Assembly: GCA_005791575.1 (NCBI GenBank)
Contig: SXWA01000007.1
Span: forward strand, 1 to 47,372
From: Planctomycetaceae bacterium
GTDB lineage: Bacteria; Planctomycetota; Planctomycetia; Pirellulales; UBA1268
Length of the DNA: 47,372 bases
Direction: 5' to 3'
Of this stretch, positions 17,889-26,205 are shown one piece after another. A program made the position numbers and the translations under genes. A model generated the notes under the pieces. That model did no database searches. It saw only the letters and a program-made list of their open reading frames with translations, and had not been told where the DNA came from. Positions within the stretch are counted from its first letter, which is position 1. The number at the start of each line of letters is the position of its first letter.

Positions 17889-19112
17889 TCAGCCACGCGC
17901 CAGGAAGCGTTCGATGCGGTCGAGGCCGGCCATGAGCTTCGTCTCGGCGGCCGCGAAACTCATCCGCACGTGCCCCTCGGCGCCGAACGCACTGCCGGCG
18001 ACGAGGGCGACATGCTCCCGTTCGAGCAGCTGCTCGCACCACTGGCCACTGGTGGTGATGCCACCGCGGCCCGCGGCGAGCGCTGTGGAGATGTCGAAGA
18101 AGGCGTAGAAGGCGCCGCCGATGTCGGGAATCCGCACCCCGGGCAGCGCCCGCAGCCTTCCGGCCACCAGATCGCGCCGCCGCTGGAACTCGCGGCACAT
18201 CTCCGCCACGCACTCCTGCGGTCCGGTGAGTGCCGCCAGGGCCGCGTGCTGGGAAATGCTCGACGGGTTGCTCGTTTCCTGGCTCTGGAGGTTGCCGATC
18301 GCCTTGGAGAGCGGCTCCGGCGCGATCGTCCACCCGATCCGCCAGCCGGTCATCGAGTAGGTCTTGCTCACGCCGCCGACGACCACGGTCCGCTCCGCCA
18401 GCCCGGGCCTGAGCGTGGGGAAGGAGACAGCCTCGCGACCGTCGAACACGAGTTGGTCGTAGATCTCGTCGGCCACCACTGCCAGATCGGCCTCGATGGC
18501 GATGTCGGCCAGTGCGCGCAGCTCAGCCGGCGTGTAGACGACCCCCGTCGGATTGCTCGGCGAGCACATCAGGAGCATCCGCGTGGCCGGTGTCAGCGCG
18601 GCGCGGAGGGCTTCGGGACGGAGCTTGAAGTCGTCCTCGAGCCGCGTCGGCAGGATCACCGGCACGCCGCCGGCGAGCTTGATCAACTCGGCGTAGCTCA
18701 CCCAGAACGGCGCCGGGACGATGACCTCGTCCCCCTCGTCGAGCACGGCGGTGAAGACGTTGTGGAGGGAGTGCTTGGCGCCGTTGCTGACCACCACCTG
18801 AGCGGGCGCGACCTCCAACCCGGTCCGGCGCGTGCAATCGGCGGCGACAGCCGCCCGCAGAGCGGGGATGCCGGCAGCGGGGGTGTATTTCGTCTTCCCA
18901 CCGCGGATCGCCGCCTCGGCAGCGGCACAGATGTGGGGTGGGGTGGGAAAGTCGGGCTCCCCGACCGACAAATCGATGACATCCACGCCGGCTGCCGCCA
19001 TCGCCGCTGCCCGGGCGGCCATCGCGAGCGTGGCGGATGGCTCGAGGGCGGCCATGCGCCGGGCGGAATGGAGGGCGTGCGAGCGGGCCGACGGAGTCGC
19101 GATACGGTTCAC
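17889..19112 (-). CDS. aspC: Class I aspartate aminotransferase
   Basis: A 407-residue PLP-dependent aminotransferase: LEPSATLAMAARA, IDLSVGEPDFPTP, MCSPSNPTGVVY, VVADEIYDQL, and GGVSKTYSMTGWRIGW, where the lysine holds PLP, are standard for the aspartate/prephenate aminotransferase subgroup Ib. It interconverts aspartate plus 2-oxoglutarate with oxaloacetate plus glutamate. The longer open frame upstream lacks similarity; the GTG at 19112 is chosen because GGGAGAGG sits 4-7 bases before it and the N-terminus VNRIATPSARSHAL matches the usual lead-in. It faces ino1 across 187 bases. Confidence 0.92.
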   Translation of the reverse strand: MNRIATPSARSHALHSARRMAALEPSATLAMAARAAAMAAAGVDVIDLSVGEPDFPTPPHICAAAEAAIRGGKTKYTPAAGIPALRAAVAADCTRRTGLEVAPAQVVVSNGAKHSLHNVFTAVLDEGDEVIVPAPFWVSYAELIKLAGGVPVILPTRLEDDFKLRPEALRAALTPATRMLLMCSPSNPTGVVYTPAELRALADIAIEADLAVVADEIYDQLVFDGREAVSFPTLRPGLAERTVVVGGVSKTYSMTGWRIGWTIAPEPLSKAIGNLQSQETSNPSSISQHAALAALTGPQECVAEMCREFQRRRDLVAGRLRALPGVRIPDIGGAFYAFFDISTALAAGRGGITTSGQWCEQLLEREHVALVAGSAFGAEGHVRMSFAAAETKLMAGLDRIERFLARG

Positions 19113-19299
19113 GGAACCTCTCCCTGACCACGGGGCAGCCGCCGATGCCGCCTTGACGACCGTGGAAAACCGACGAATGATACCTGCCGCACGCCGCCAA
19201 TCCCAGCCGTGATCGCCTCCCGGCCGCCACCTTCTTCCTTCATCGCGCGAGAGCGTCCCGGGCTGGCTTCCAACCCACTCCTCATCACGGAATGACACC

Positions 19300-20520
19300 A
19301 TGCCAGGCGAGCGGATGGGCTTGTGGCTCGTCGGTGCGAAGGGGGGCGTGGCAACGACGGTGATCACCGGGTTGGCGGCCCTCACCCGCGGCGCCGTCGA
19401 GCCCGTCGGACTGGTCACCGCGCTCGATCCGTTCACCCGGCTCGATCTCGTCGGCTTCCCAGACATCGTCATCGGGGGCCACGATATCCGCGCCGGTCGT
19501 CTCGTCGACGAGGCGCGGCGGATGTGGACGGAGAGCCGGGCGATCACCCCCGACGTGCTCGATGCCGCCGGCGACACGTTCGCCGCGGTCGAGGAACGGC
19601 TCCGGCCCGGCACGGTGGTCGCCGCCGGCGACACGATCCGTGGACTGGCCGATGCCGCGGTCGTCGCCCGGGTGGAGTCGCCACGGGCGGCGATCGACCG
19701 CATCCGGGCCGACATCGAGGCGTTCGCCGCCGCGGCGCAGGTCCGGCATGTCGTGGTCGTGAACGTCGCCTCGACGGAGCCCGCGCCGACTCGGCCGATC
19801 CCCGCCGACTTCGCCACCATCGAACCGCTCCTCGACGATGCCGCCGCCTGCCCGCTCCCCGCCAGCAGCCTCTACGCCCTGGCGGCCTTCGCGGCCGGGG
19901 CGTCGTACGTCAACTTCACCCCGTCCACCGGCGCCACCCCACCGGCCCTCAAGGCGCTGGCCGCCCCGCGCGGAGTGGCCACCGCCGGCTGCGATGGCAA
20001 GACCGGCGAGACGCTCCTCAAGAGCGTCCTCGCCCCGATGTTCGCCGCCCGCCACCTCGAGGTGATGAGCTGGGTCGGGCACAACATCTTCGGCAACATG
20101 GACGGCTTGGTCCTCGACGATCCGCGCAACAAGGCGACGAAGATCCGCAGCAAGGACCACCTCCTGGCGGGCATCCTCGGCTACGCCCCCCAGACCCACG
20201 TCTCGATCGAGTACATCAAGAGCCTCGGCGACTGGAAGACGGCGTGGGACCATATCCATTTCCGCGGCTTCCTCGGCACCCCGATGACCCTCCAGTTCAC
20301 CTGGCAGGGGTGTGATTCGATCCTCGCCGCACCGCTGGTGATCGATCTGGCGCGGCTGGTGGAACGGGCCCAGCGCGACGGCCAGTGCGGCGTGCTTCCC
20401 TGGCTGGCGTGCTTCTTCAAGAGCCCGATCGACGTGACGGAGCAGTCGTTCGCGGCGCAGTTCGCACTGCTCGACGCATGGGTCGCTGACCTCGTGTGCC
20501 GCACGCAGCGCGCGATCTGA
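19300..20520 (+). CDS. ino1: Myo-inositol-1-phosphate synthase
   Basis: The 406-residue protein carries the NAD-binding start GLWLVGAKGGVATTV and the catalytic-domain signatures YVNFTPSTG, GCDGKTGETLLKSVLAPMF, WVGHNIFGNMDG and KDHLLAGILG of inositol-3-phosphate synthase, which converts glucose 6-phosphate to inositol 3-phosphate. It would feed inositol lipids or solutes. Length matches the shorter prokaryotic branch. The ribosome site before ATG 19300 is weak and an ATG five codons later is an alternative start. Confidence 0.92.
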   Translation: MPGERMGLWLVGAKGGVATTVITGLAALTRGAVEPVGLVTALDPFTRLDLVGFPDIVIGGHDIRAGRLVDEARRMWTESRAITPDVLDAAGDTFAAVEERLRPGTVVAAGDTIRGLADAAVVARVESPRAAIDRIRADIEAFAAAAQVRHVVVVNVASTEPAPTRPIPADFATIEPLLDDAAACPLPASSLYALAAFAAGASYVNFTPSTGATPPALKALAAPRGVATAGCDGKTGETLLKSVLAPMFAARHLEVMSWVGHNIFGNMDGLVLDDPRNKATKIRSKDHLLAGILGYAPQTHVSIEYIKSLGDWKTAWDHIHFRGFLGTPMTLQFTWQGCDSILAAPLVIDLARLVERAQRDGQCGVLPWLACFFKSPIDVTEQSFAAQFALLDAWVADLVCRTQRAI

Positions 20521-20539
20521 CGAACCCCGCCGTCACACC

Positions 20540-20640
20540 GTCGGCTGTGTGTCTGACTGCCTGTCGGCTGTGTGTCTGACTGCCTGTCGGCTGTGTGTCT
20601 GACTGCCTGTCGGCGGCGCATCTGAATGCCTGTCGGCGGC
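20540..20640. repeat. 23-bp tandem repeat, about 4.4 copies
   Basis: Units at 20540-20562, 20563-20585 and 20586-20608 are identical (starting GTCGGCTGTGTG), a fourth at 20609-20631 is diverged (GTCGGCGGCGCA), and a partial fifth follows. It begins 19 bases after the ino1 stop. Confidence 0.95.
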
Positions 20641-20681
20641 GCGCCGCGCGACATGGCGACGATTTTTTTCGCCGACTTCTC

Positions 20682-20710
20682 TTGACAGTTTTCGACGGCA
20701 TCCTTCACAA
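20682..20710 (+). promoter_or_regulatory. Candidate promoter for the lysine-rich gene
   Basis: A perfect sigma-70-type -35 hexamer TTGACA at 20682-20687 lies in a locally AT-richer stretch 150 bases before the lysine-rich ORF. The -10 is poor (TCACAA at 17-base spacing, 20705-20710), so only the -35 is persuasive. Confidence 0.35.
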
Positions 20711-20837
20711 CTCATCCACAAGCCCGTTCGCGGGCGTGTGTCGATCATGGTTGGAGACGTCGCCCGGTCCCTTCGAGAGAGTGCCCGAGGGATCGGTCGT
20801 GGTTGTGAGCGGGCGCTCGTTGCAAGGAGCCATAACG

Positions 20838-20900
20838 ATGGCCAAGAAGAAGAAGGCGGCCAAGAAGAAGGTCGCCAAGAAGAAGAAGGGCCACAAGTAG
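20838..20900 (+). CDS. Tiny lysine-rich basic protein (20 residues)
   Basis: The ORF encodes 20 residues, 12 of them lysine, in the pattern MAKKKKAAKKKVAKKKK, with no acidic residue. AAGGAG at 20824-20829 precedes the ATG by eight bases, and a strong intrinsic terminator follows at 21019-21062. A candidate -35 lies upstream, so it appears to be its own transcription unit. The composition resembles lysine-rich tails of histone H1-like bacterial proteins, so nucleic-acid or polyanion binding is plausible, but this is inference. The alternative is that the transcript is a small RNA and the ORF is incidental. Confidence 0.65.
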   Translation: MAKKKKAAKKKVAKKKKGHK

Positions 20901-21018
20901 TCCTTCTCCCGGCAGCCGCCGGGGGGAGCGAAGGCCCGCGGCGGGTGTTGAACCTGTTCGGACCACTCGCCCCTCCCTGGCAATCGCCGCCGGGACCAGC
21001 GAGCGACCAGACGAGAAA

Positions 21019-21062
21019 GGCCGGCCCGGGCCCTTGGGCGCCCGGGCCGGCCTGATTTTTTT
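21019..21062 (+). terminator. Strong intrinsic terminator after the lysine-rich gene
   Basis: Perfect 13-bp stem of GGCCGGCCCGGGC (21019-21031) with its complement (21040-21052), eight-base loop, then TGA and seven T residues (21056-21062). Confidence 0.93.
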
Positions 21063-21156
21063 GACCATCGCCGGGGCACAGCCGGCGGTGCGCGTCGGTC
21101 CTCCGCCACCGTCCAACCCCCGGCAGGGCAGGGCTGGGCTGGGTAGGATCGACTGC

Positions 21157-22278
21157 ATGGCTTCCACTTCGTTGTCGTCGGCCGCTGCTCCTTCATCTCC
21201 CTTCCCCGACCCGCAGGGGCGCTTCCTCCTGGCCACCTGTCAGGCCGGAGCCGAGGAGGCGCTCGCCTCGCGGCTCCTCTCCCTGCTCCCCGGTGCCGGT
21301 CGCGGCGCCTGGCGCCGCGGATTGGTCACCTTCCGCCGTCCCCCGGTGGCCGCGCCACCCGACGATCCGTCGTCGGGGTCCCTGGCCGGTGCCGTGTTCG
21401 CGCGGACGCTGGTTCACTGCCTCGGGCAGGTGCACGGCGCCGACGACGCAGCGCGGGCCGCCGCCCTCGTCGCCCTGTCGCCGGCGATCGCAGCGACCCG
21501 GCTCCACATCTGGCACCGCGATCACCGCGAAGCGGCCGGTGGGGATGGCAGCGCTCACGACACGTCGTCCGCCGCCCGGGCGGCGCTCGTCGCGGCGCTG
21601 CCCGGCATCGCTCCGGGTGCCACCGCCACCGGCGACCTCGTCCTCGACGTGGTGGTCGACGGTCCGGAGCGCTGGTGGGTGGGCTGGCACCGGGCGACGA
21701 CACCGTCGAGCCACTGGCCGGGCGGGATCCATCCGCAGCCGTTGCCGGCCGACAAGGTGTCGCGCGCCTGGCTCAAGCTCGACGAGGCACTTGCCGGGTT
21801 TGCACTCACCCCCACGCCGGGCGAGCGCGCCGTGGAACTCGGTGCGGCGCCGGGCGGCGCCAGCCAGCGCCTCCTCGAGGCCGGGCTCGACGTGGTGGGG
21901 ATCGATCCGGCGCTGATCGACCCGTGTGTCGCCACCCACCCACGGTTCACCCACTGGCGCAAGCGCGCCCGCGATGTGCGTCTCCGCGAGTTCCGCGGCT
22001 TCGACTGGATCGTGGCCGACATGAACATCGATCCGGTCAGCACCCTCGAAGCGATCGGTCGGGTCGTGACCGCCCCCGGCGTCCGTCCGCGCGGGATCAT
22101 CGCCACCCTCAAGCTGCCCGACTGGTCGCGTGCCGGTGGCGTCGACGGGTGGCTGGCGGCCGTCCGCGGCTGGGGCTACACGCCCCGGGTGCGGCAACTG
22201 TCGACGGGGGGCCGCGAGATCTGTCTCGTGGCACTCCGGTCGGGTCGGCGCGGGGCTGCACGACGACGTCGGGGATGA
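21157..22278 (+). CDS. RlmM-like FtsJ-type RNA 2'-O-methyltransferase
   Basis: A 373-residue protein. The N-terminal half resembles a THUMP-like RNA-binding region; the C-terminal half is a Rossmann methyltransferase with SRAWLKLDEAL, the SAM motif AVELGAAPGGASQRLLEAG, VVGIDPA and IVADMNIDP. This arrangement matches RlmM, which methylates the ribose of C2498 in 23S rRNA. The catalytic K-D-K-E set seems represented by the lysine in SRAWLKL, the aspartate in ADMN and the lysine in TLKLPDW. ATG 21157 is preferred because the upstream in-frame stretch passes through the preceding terminator. Convergent with birA, 17 bases apart. Confidence 0.8.
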   Translation: MASTSLSSAAAPSSPFPDPQGRFLLATCQAGAEEALASRLLSLLPGAGRGAWRRGLVTFRRPPVAAPPDDPSSGSLAGAVFARTLVHCLGQVHGADDAARAAALVALSPAIAATRLHIWHRDHREAAGGDGSAHDTSSAARAALVAALPGIAPGATATGDLVLDVVVDGPERWWVGWHRATTPSSHWPGGIHPQPLPADKVSRAWLKLDEALAGFALTPTPGERAVELGAAPGGASQRLLEAGLDVVGIDPALIDPCVATHPRFTHWRKRARDVRLREFRGFDWIVADMNIDPVSTLEAIGRVVTAPGVRPRGIIATLKLPDWSRAGGVDGWLAAVRGWGYTPRVRQLSTGGREICLVALRSGRRGAARRRRG

Positions 22279-22295
22279 GGCCGTCGCCCCGGCGA

Positions 22296-23120
22296 TCAGA
22301 CCTCTGCTTCGCCGGCCCACACCGCGGCCGGATCGGTGAGGCTGGCGCTGGCCAGATGGAGCCTGCCGGCAACCGTGTCGAGCACCAGCGCTCCGGCGGT
22401 GTCGATGCCCAGGCAGCGGCCGGTGAGCCGCTGCAGGCCGTGGAAAGCCGTCACGTCGCGCCCTGCGAGGGCGCACAGTGGTCGGTAGCGGCCCGGCAGC
22501 CGGAGCGGGTCGGCCGTCAACTCGTCGAGCAGCCCGAGCAGGCGGGGCAGGAACGCGACCAGCAGGCGCTCGCGCGGCAGGACGGCACCGGTGATGTCCG
22601 GCCAGGTGACCAGCCGCCCACGGAGGGCCGGCGGCGCCAGCGCGGTGCTGCCGGCGGTGTTGACGCCGATGCCGAACACCGCCCGGCCCCGGCCCATCGA
22701 CTCGACGATGATCCCGGCGATTTTCCGTCCCGCGACCTCGACGTCGTTCGGCCAGCGGACCGTCGGCACGACACCCGGCGCAAGGGCCGCAAGCGCCTCG
22801 GCCAGCGCGATCCCGGCGGCCAGCGACCACCAGGCAGCAGGCTCGGCGGCACCATGGCTCCGGGCATCGACCACGATGCTCGTCGCCAGGCTGCCGGGCC
22901 CCTGCCACCATGCCGCCCCCCGGCGCCCGCGGCCGGCGGTCTGCCGATCGGCGAGCACCACCGCGGGCAGCGGAGTCCGCGGATCATCGGCCAGCGCCCG
23001 GGCACGATCCATCGTCGAACCGATCTCCGGCAGGTGCTCGAATCCACCGAGGTCGACCACCGCGGCGATGGCGGATGGATCGATCGGATCGGCGACTGTG
23101 GTGTGGGTGGGGCGTTCCAT
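22296..23120 (-). CDS. birA: Biotin--[acetyl-CoA-carboxylase] ligase, catalytic type
   Basis: The 274-residue product has the ligase motifs EIGSTMDRARAL, the biotinyl-AMP loop ADRQTAGRGRRGAAW, SLAAGIALAEAL, VRWPNDVEVAGRKIAGI and GIGVNT, plus a short C-terminal SH3-like domain (GRDVTAFHG ... GALVLDT). It attaches biotin to carboxylase carrier proteins. There is no N-terminal DNA-binding domain, so it is not a repressor (group I BirA). The ATG at 23120 is the first sensible start; upstream in-frame sequence is low complexity. Divergent from the barrel gene across 235 bases. Confidence 0.92.
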   Translation of the reverse strand: MERPTHTTVADPIDPSAIAAVVDLGGFEHLPEIGSTMDRARALADDPRTPLPAVVLADRQTAGRGRRGAAWWQGPGSLATSIVVDARSHGAAEPAAWWSLAAGIALAEALAALAPGVVPTVRWPNDVEVAGRKIAGIIVESMGRGRAVFGIGVNTAGSTALAPPALRGRLVTWPDITGAVLPRERLLVAFLPRLLGLLDELTADPLRLPGRYRPLCALAGRDVTAFHGLQRLTGRCLGIDTAGALVLDTVAGRLHLASASLTDPAAVWAGEAEV

Positions 23121-23355
23121 CGTGGCTTCCGTGGCGGGCGACTGGGCATTGTCGGTGGTGACGGCTGCGGCCGTCCAACCGCGCCAACCGCGGCTCGTCA
23201 CAAGCAGGGCAGATTGGGAAGACTGCACGCCGGAGCGGGTGCCGCACGACCTTGACCCTTCCGCGTTGGGCGCGGTACCCCGCAGGCGCCGATCGCTCCC
23301 GACTCCTCCGCCCGGCCGGCGGAGGGTCGAGACGGGCGCGCAGCGGGAGCCTCGC

Positions 23356-24549
23356 GTGCGGTCCATCCTGGTGTTCGTGGTCGTGGTGATCGCCGCCCTC
23401 GCCGGCGGCTGGGATGCTGCTGCGCAGACCGTCCCGCTGCCCACCCCCGCACCATCGTCACTCGACCGCCTTGCCCAGGGATCGACGTTCGGGGCGCCGC
23501 TGGCCCCACCCCCCACCGCCTGGGATCCCTACGGCCCCCAGGCCGGCCAGTGGATGCCGGTGGCGCCGTCGAGCGGCATGCCCGCCCCCTCCGCCCTCGG
23601 TGGGCAACCGGGCTACCCCGGCTGGCAACCGGGCAGCCCACCGGTCGTGCCCACGCAGGGAACCGGCGGTACCCCCTCGTCGCTGTTCCCCCAGGGACTC
23701 TCCACGACACAAAGCCCGGCGATGCAGCAGACGATGCGCGTCTTCCAGGGAGTGCGGGGGAGCTGGGCCTACCTCTTCGGCGACGGCAACGGCACGAGCG
23801 TCGGTGTCAACGAGTTCGACACCACCGCCACGTTCGCGATCCCCTTCTTCTACCACTCGCAGGCGAACCTCAACCATGCCCCGCTCCTCGTCACGCCGGG
23901 ATTCGGGCTGCAGCTGTGGAACGGCCCCGAGACCAGCGCCACGATGCTCGCCGACCTGCCGCCGAGCACCTACGACGTCTTCATCGACGCCGCCTGGAAT
24001 CCGCAGTTCACCCCCCTGTTCGGCGCCGAACTGGGGATCCGTGTCGGCATCTTCACCAATTGGGACGTGCTCGTCTGGGACAGCTGGCGCATCATGGGCC
24101 GGGCCATCGGGACCCTGCAACTGACGCCGACGATGCAGGGCAAGGCGGGGATCGTCTACCTCGACCGCAACCAGGTGAAGATCCTGCCGGCCGTGGGGCT
24201 CACCTGGGTGCCCGACGCCAACAGCCGCTACGACATCTTCTTCCCGGCGCCCAAGGCGGCACGGCGCTTCGCCGACCTGGGCCGGCATTCGTTGTGGGGA
24301 TTCGTCGCCGGCGAGTACGGCGGTGGCGCCTGGACGTTCCGGCGGAACACGGGACAGATCTCCCCCTTCGACTACAACGACATTCGCATCTCGCTCGGCA
24401 CCGAATGGGTGCCGAAAACCCCATTGGGACTCGCCGGCAGCTTCGAGGTGGGCTACGTCTTCTACCGGCAACTGTTCTACGTCGACGGTCCGCCGCAGAT
24501 CCAGGATCTGCCCGACACGCTCATGCTGCGCCTCGGCCTGGCCTACTGA
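23356..24549 (+). CDS. Predicted outer-membrane beta-barrel protein (first of a pair)
   Basis: A 397-residue exported protein with a signal peptide (RSILVFVVVVIAALAGG, cleavage near DAAAQ), a proline/glycine-rich periplasmic linker of about 100 residues, and a C-terminal region of alternating amphipathic strands (GVRGSWAYLFGDG, LLVTPGFGLQLW, GKAGIVYLDRNQVKILPAVG, LWGFVAGEYGGGAW) ending in an aromatic residue (LGLAY), as in outer-membrane barrels. It resembles planctomycete barrel families (DUF6268-like). GTG 23356 follows GGGAG by six bases and begins the signal peptide. The next gene is a paralogue 50 bases downstream. Confidence 0.72.
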   Translation: MRSILVFVVVVIAALAGGWDAAAQTVPLPTPAPSSLDRLAQGSTFGAPLAPPPTAWDPYGPQAGQWMPVAPSSGMPAPSALGGQPGYPGWQPGSPPVVPTQGTGGTPSSLFPQGLSTTQSPAMQQTMRVFQGVRGSWAYLFGDGNGTSVGVNEFDTTATFAIPFFYHSQANLNHAPLLVTPGFGLQLWNGPETSATMLADLPPSTYDVFIDAAWNPQFTPLFGAELGIRVGIFTNWDVLVWDSWRIMGRAIGTLQLTPTMQGKAGIVYLDRNQVKILPAVGLTWVPDANSRYDIFFPAPKAARRFADLGRHSLWGFVAGEYGGGAWTFRRNTGQISPFDYNDIRISLGTEWVPKTPLGLAGSFEVGYVFYRQLFYVDGPPQIQDLPDTLMLRLGLAY

Positions 24550-24599
24550 CACCTCGCCTCCCGACACCTGGCCTCCCGACAAACCGGGGGGATCCGCCA

Positions 24600-25721
24600 G
24601 TGCCCCGAACGACGACCGTTGTGCGCCCGTCGTGGCACCGCTGGAGGGCGGCCTGGGTGGCGATCGGCATGGTGGCCTGTCCGGCACTGGCCGCGGACGC
24701 CGAGCCGGATCGGCTCGAACCGGCGCCGCCCGCGTCGATCCGGCCGCTGCCGCCGGTCGATGACGACGACGGCTCCGGCGTCGATCGGGGATTCTTCGCC
24801 CGTATCCGCCTGGCGGCGCTCGGCGATCCGCAGGACCTCACCGAACCACTCCTCCCCGACGATCTCGCCCCACCGGGGCAACCACCGCAGGAGTTCGAAC
24901 CCCCCGCGGGGCGCAAGCTTCCGCCGGGAGCGAAGCCGGGAGCGCTCCAGCAGGCGATCATCACTGTCACCGAGTTGCCGCGGCTCGGGGACGACGGACT
25001 GGGACTGACGACGATCGACACCAGCCTCACGATCGGAATGCCGGCCCCGACGGTCGATTCCCCCTTGCTGCTCACGCCGGGCTTCGGTGCGACGTTCGTC
25101 GACGAGGCTCCCGGCCCGAACGATCCGGGACTCCCCGCGGGTCTCTACGATGCCTGGCTCCAGGCGCGCTGGATGCGGAAGATCGGTCAGCAGCTCGGTG
25201 TCGACTTGGCGGTGGCACCCGGTTGGTACAGCGACCTGCAGACCGGATCAGGAAAGGCGCTGCGGATCACCGGCCATGGATTCGGCGCCTGGGAATGGAA
25301 CGAGGACCTGCGCGTCGTCGCCGGGGTGATCTACCTCGACCGCTACGACGTCAACCTCCTCCCCGCCGGCGGACTCCTCTGGACACCCGACGACGACCGC
25401 CGTTTCGAGCTGATCTTCCCGCGGCCTCGTCTCGCCTGGCGCGTCGCCCGCGAATCGCGCGCGGCCCAGTGGCTCTACGTTGCCGGCGAGTTCGGCGGCA
25501 ACCAGTGGGCGGTGCGCCGCGACGATGGCGTCAGTGATGTCGTCGTCTACCACGACTACCGACTCCTCGTGGGCTGGGAGCGGCGGCCGGAACAACTCGG
25601 GGCCAGTTGGCGGCTGGAAACGGGCTGGGTCACGGGACGGTTGGTCGAGTACTACGTCTCCGAGACCGCCGACTACCATCCTGGCGACACGTTTCTCGTC
25701 CGCGCCGGGCTCTGGTACTGA
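24600..25721 (+). CDS. Predicted outer-membrane beta-barrel protein (second of a pair)
   Basis: A 373-residue paralogue of the preceding gene. Shared landmarks in the same order are LLLTPGFGATF, GLYDAWLQARW, GVIYLDRYDVNLLPAGGLLW, FELIFPRPRLAWRVA and VAGEFGGNQWAVRRDDG; the C-terminus again ends in an aromatic residue (RAGLWY). A signal segment (AAWVAIGMVACPALAADA) opens the protein and a proline-rich linker precedes the barrel. GTG 24600 with a G-run eight bases before it is the likely start. The spacer between the paralogues contains a 15-bp direct duplication (24548-24577). Confidence 0.72.
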   Translation: MPRTTTVVRPSWHRWRAAWVAIGMVACPALAADAEPDRLEPAPPASIRPLPPVDDDDGSGVDRGFFARIRLAALGDPQDLTEPLLPDDLAPPGQPPQEFEPPAGRKLPPGAKPGALQQAIITVTELPRLGDDGLGLTTIDTSLTIGMPAPTVDSPLLLTPGFGATFVDEAPGPNDPGLPAGLYDAWLQARWMRKIGQQLGVDLAVAPGWYSDLQTGSGKALRITGHGFGAWEWNEDLRVVAGVIYLDRYDVNLLPAGGLLWTPDDDRRFELIFPRPRLAWRVARESRAAQWLYVAGEFGGNQWAVRRDDGVSDVVVYHDYRLLVGWERRPEQLGASWRLETGWVTGRLVEYYVSETADYHPGDTFLVRAGLWY

Positions 25722-25737
25722 ACGACCGCGACCGCGA

Positions 25738-26135
25738 TCACAGCGGCGTCACGAGCCAGAAGTTCTCCCCCTGGCGCGGTTCGTGCCCCACCAACCAGTG
25801 GGCCCGGTGATCGACACGCTCGAGTGCACACCCCTGCGCGCGGAACAGATCGCGGATCGGCATCTCGAGCGCCTCCGCATGCACCTCGATCACGAACAGG
25901 TTCCGGTCATTGATCCACTGCCGCGCCGATCGGAGCGCATCGAGCTCCGCGCCTTCGATGTCGACCTTGACGAGGGTTCGCGTGTGGTCCGGCACGCCGA
26001 GGCCATCGAGCGTGGCGGTCATCCCGTCCGCAGGGAGACCCGGGGCCGCAGCACCACCGTCGCACCACGAAACGGCCCGGCGAGGATCGTCGTCCGACAG
26101 GGGGCGTCCGGCAGCAGCGTCTTGAGCAGTCGCAT
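25738..26135 (-). pseudogene. FkbM-family methyltransferase, broken by an internal deletion
   Basis: An intact start (ATG 26135, AGGAG five bases upstream) opens MRLLKTLLPDAPCRTTILAGPFRGATVVLRP-type sequence that reads as an FkbM-family N-terminus for 38 codons, then hits TGA in GGGATGACC. A different frame from 26022 continues with TLVKVDIEGAELDALRSAR, LFVIEVHAEALEMPIRDLF and a normal C-terminus. The middle of the family, including the glycine-rich SAM-binding motif expected in the missing ~120-150 residues, is absent. I read this as an internal deletion that also shifted frame. The leftover 94-residue ORF alone could not bind SAM. It is last in a reverse-strand run downstream of the secreted unknown gene. 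Confidence 0.75.
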
Positions 26136-26205
26136 GGCGGCTCCTGGGGGGGTGAGTCGAGCACTCTACGGCCTCTTCCCACCGCGAACAATCCGCCCGG
26201 AACGA

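Larger units (their letters stand above)
20521..20837. other. Gene-free stretch with tandem repeat and leader of the lysine-rich gene
   Basis: The 317 bases hold the 23-bp repeat array (20540 to about 20640), a T-run at 20662-20668, a perfect TTGACA hexamer at 20682-20687, and a small hairpin with a TTCG tetraloop at 20722-20735, then the AAGGAG ribosome site of the lysine-rich gene. No additional gene is seen. Confidence 0.6.
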
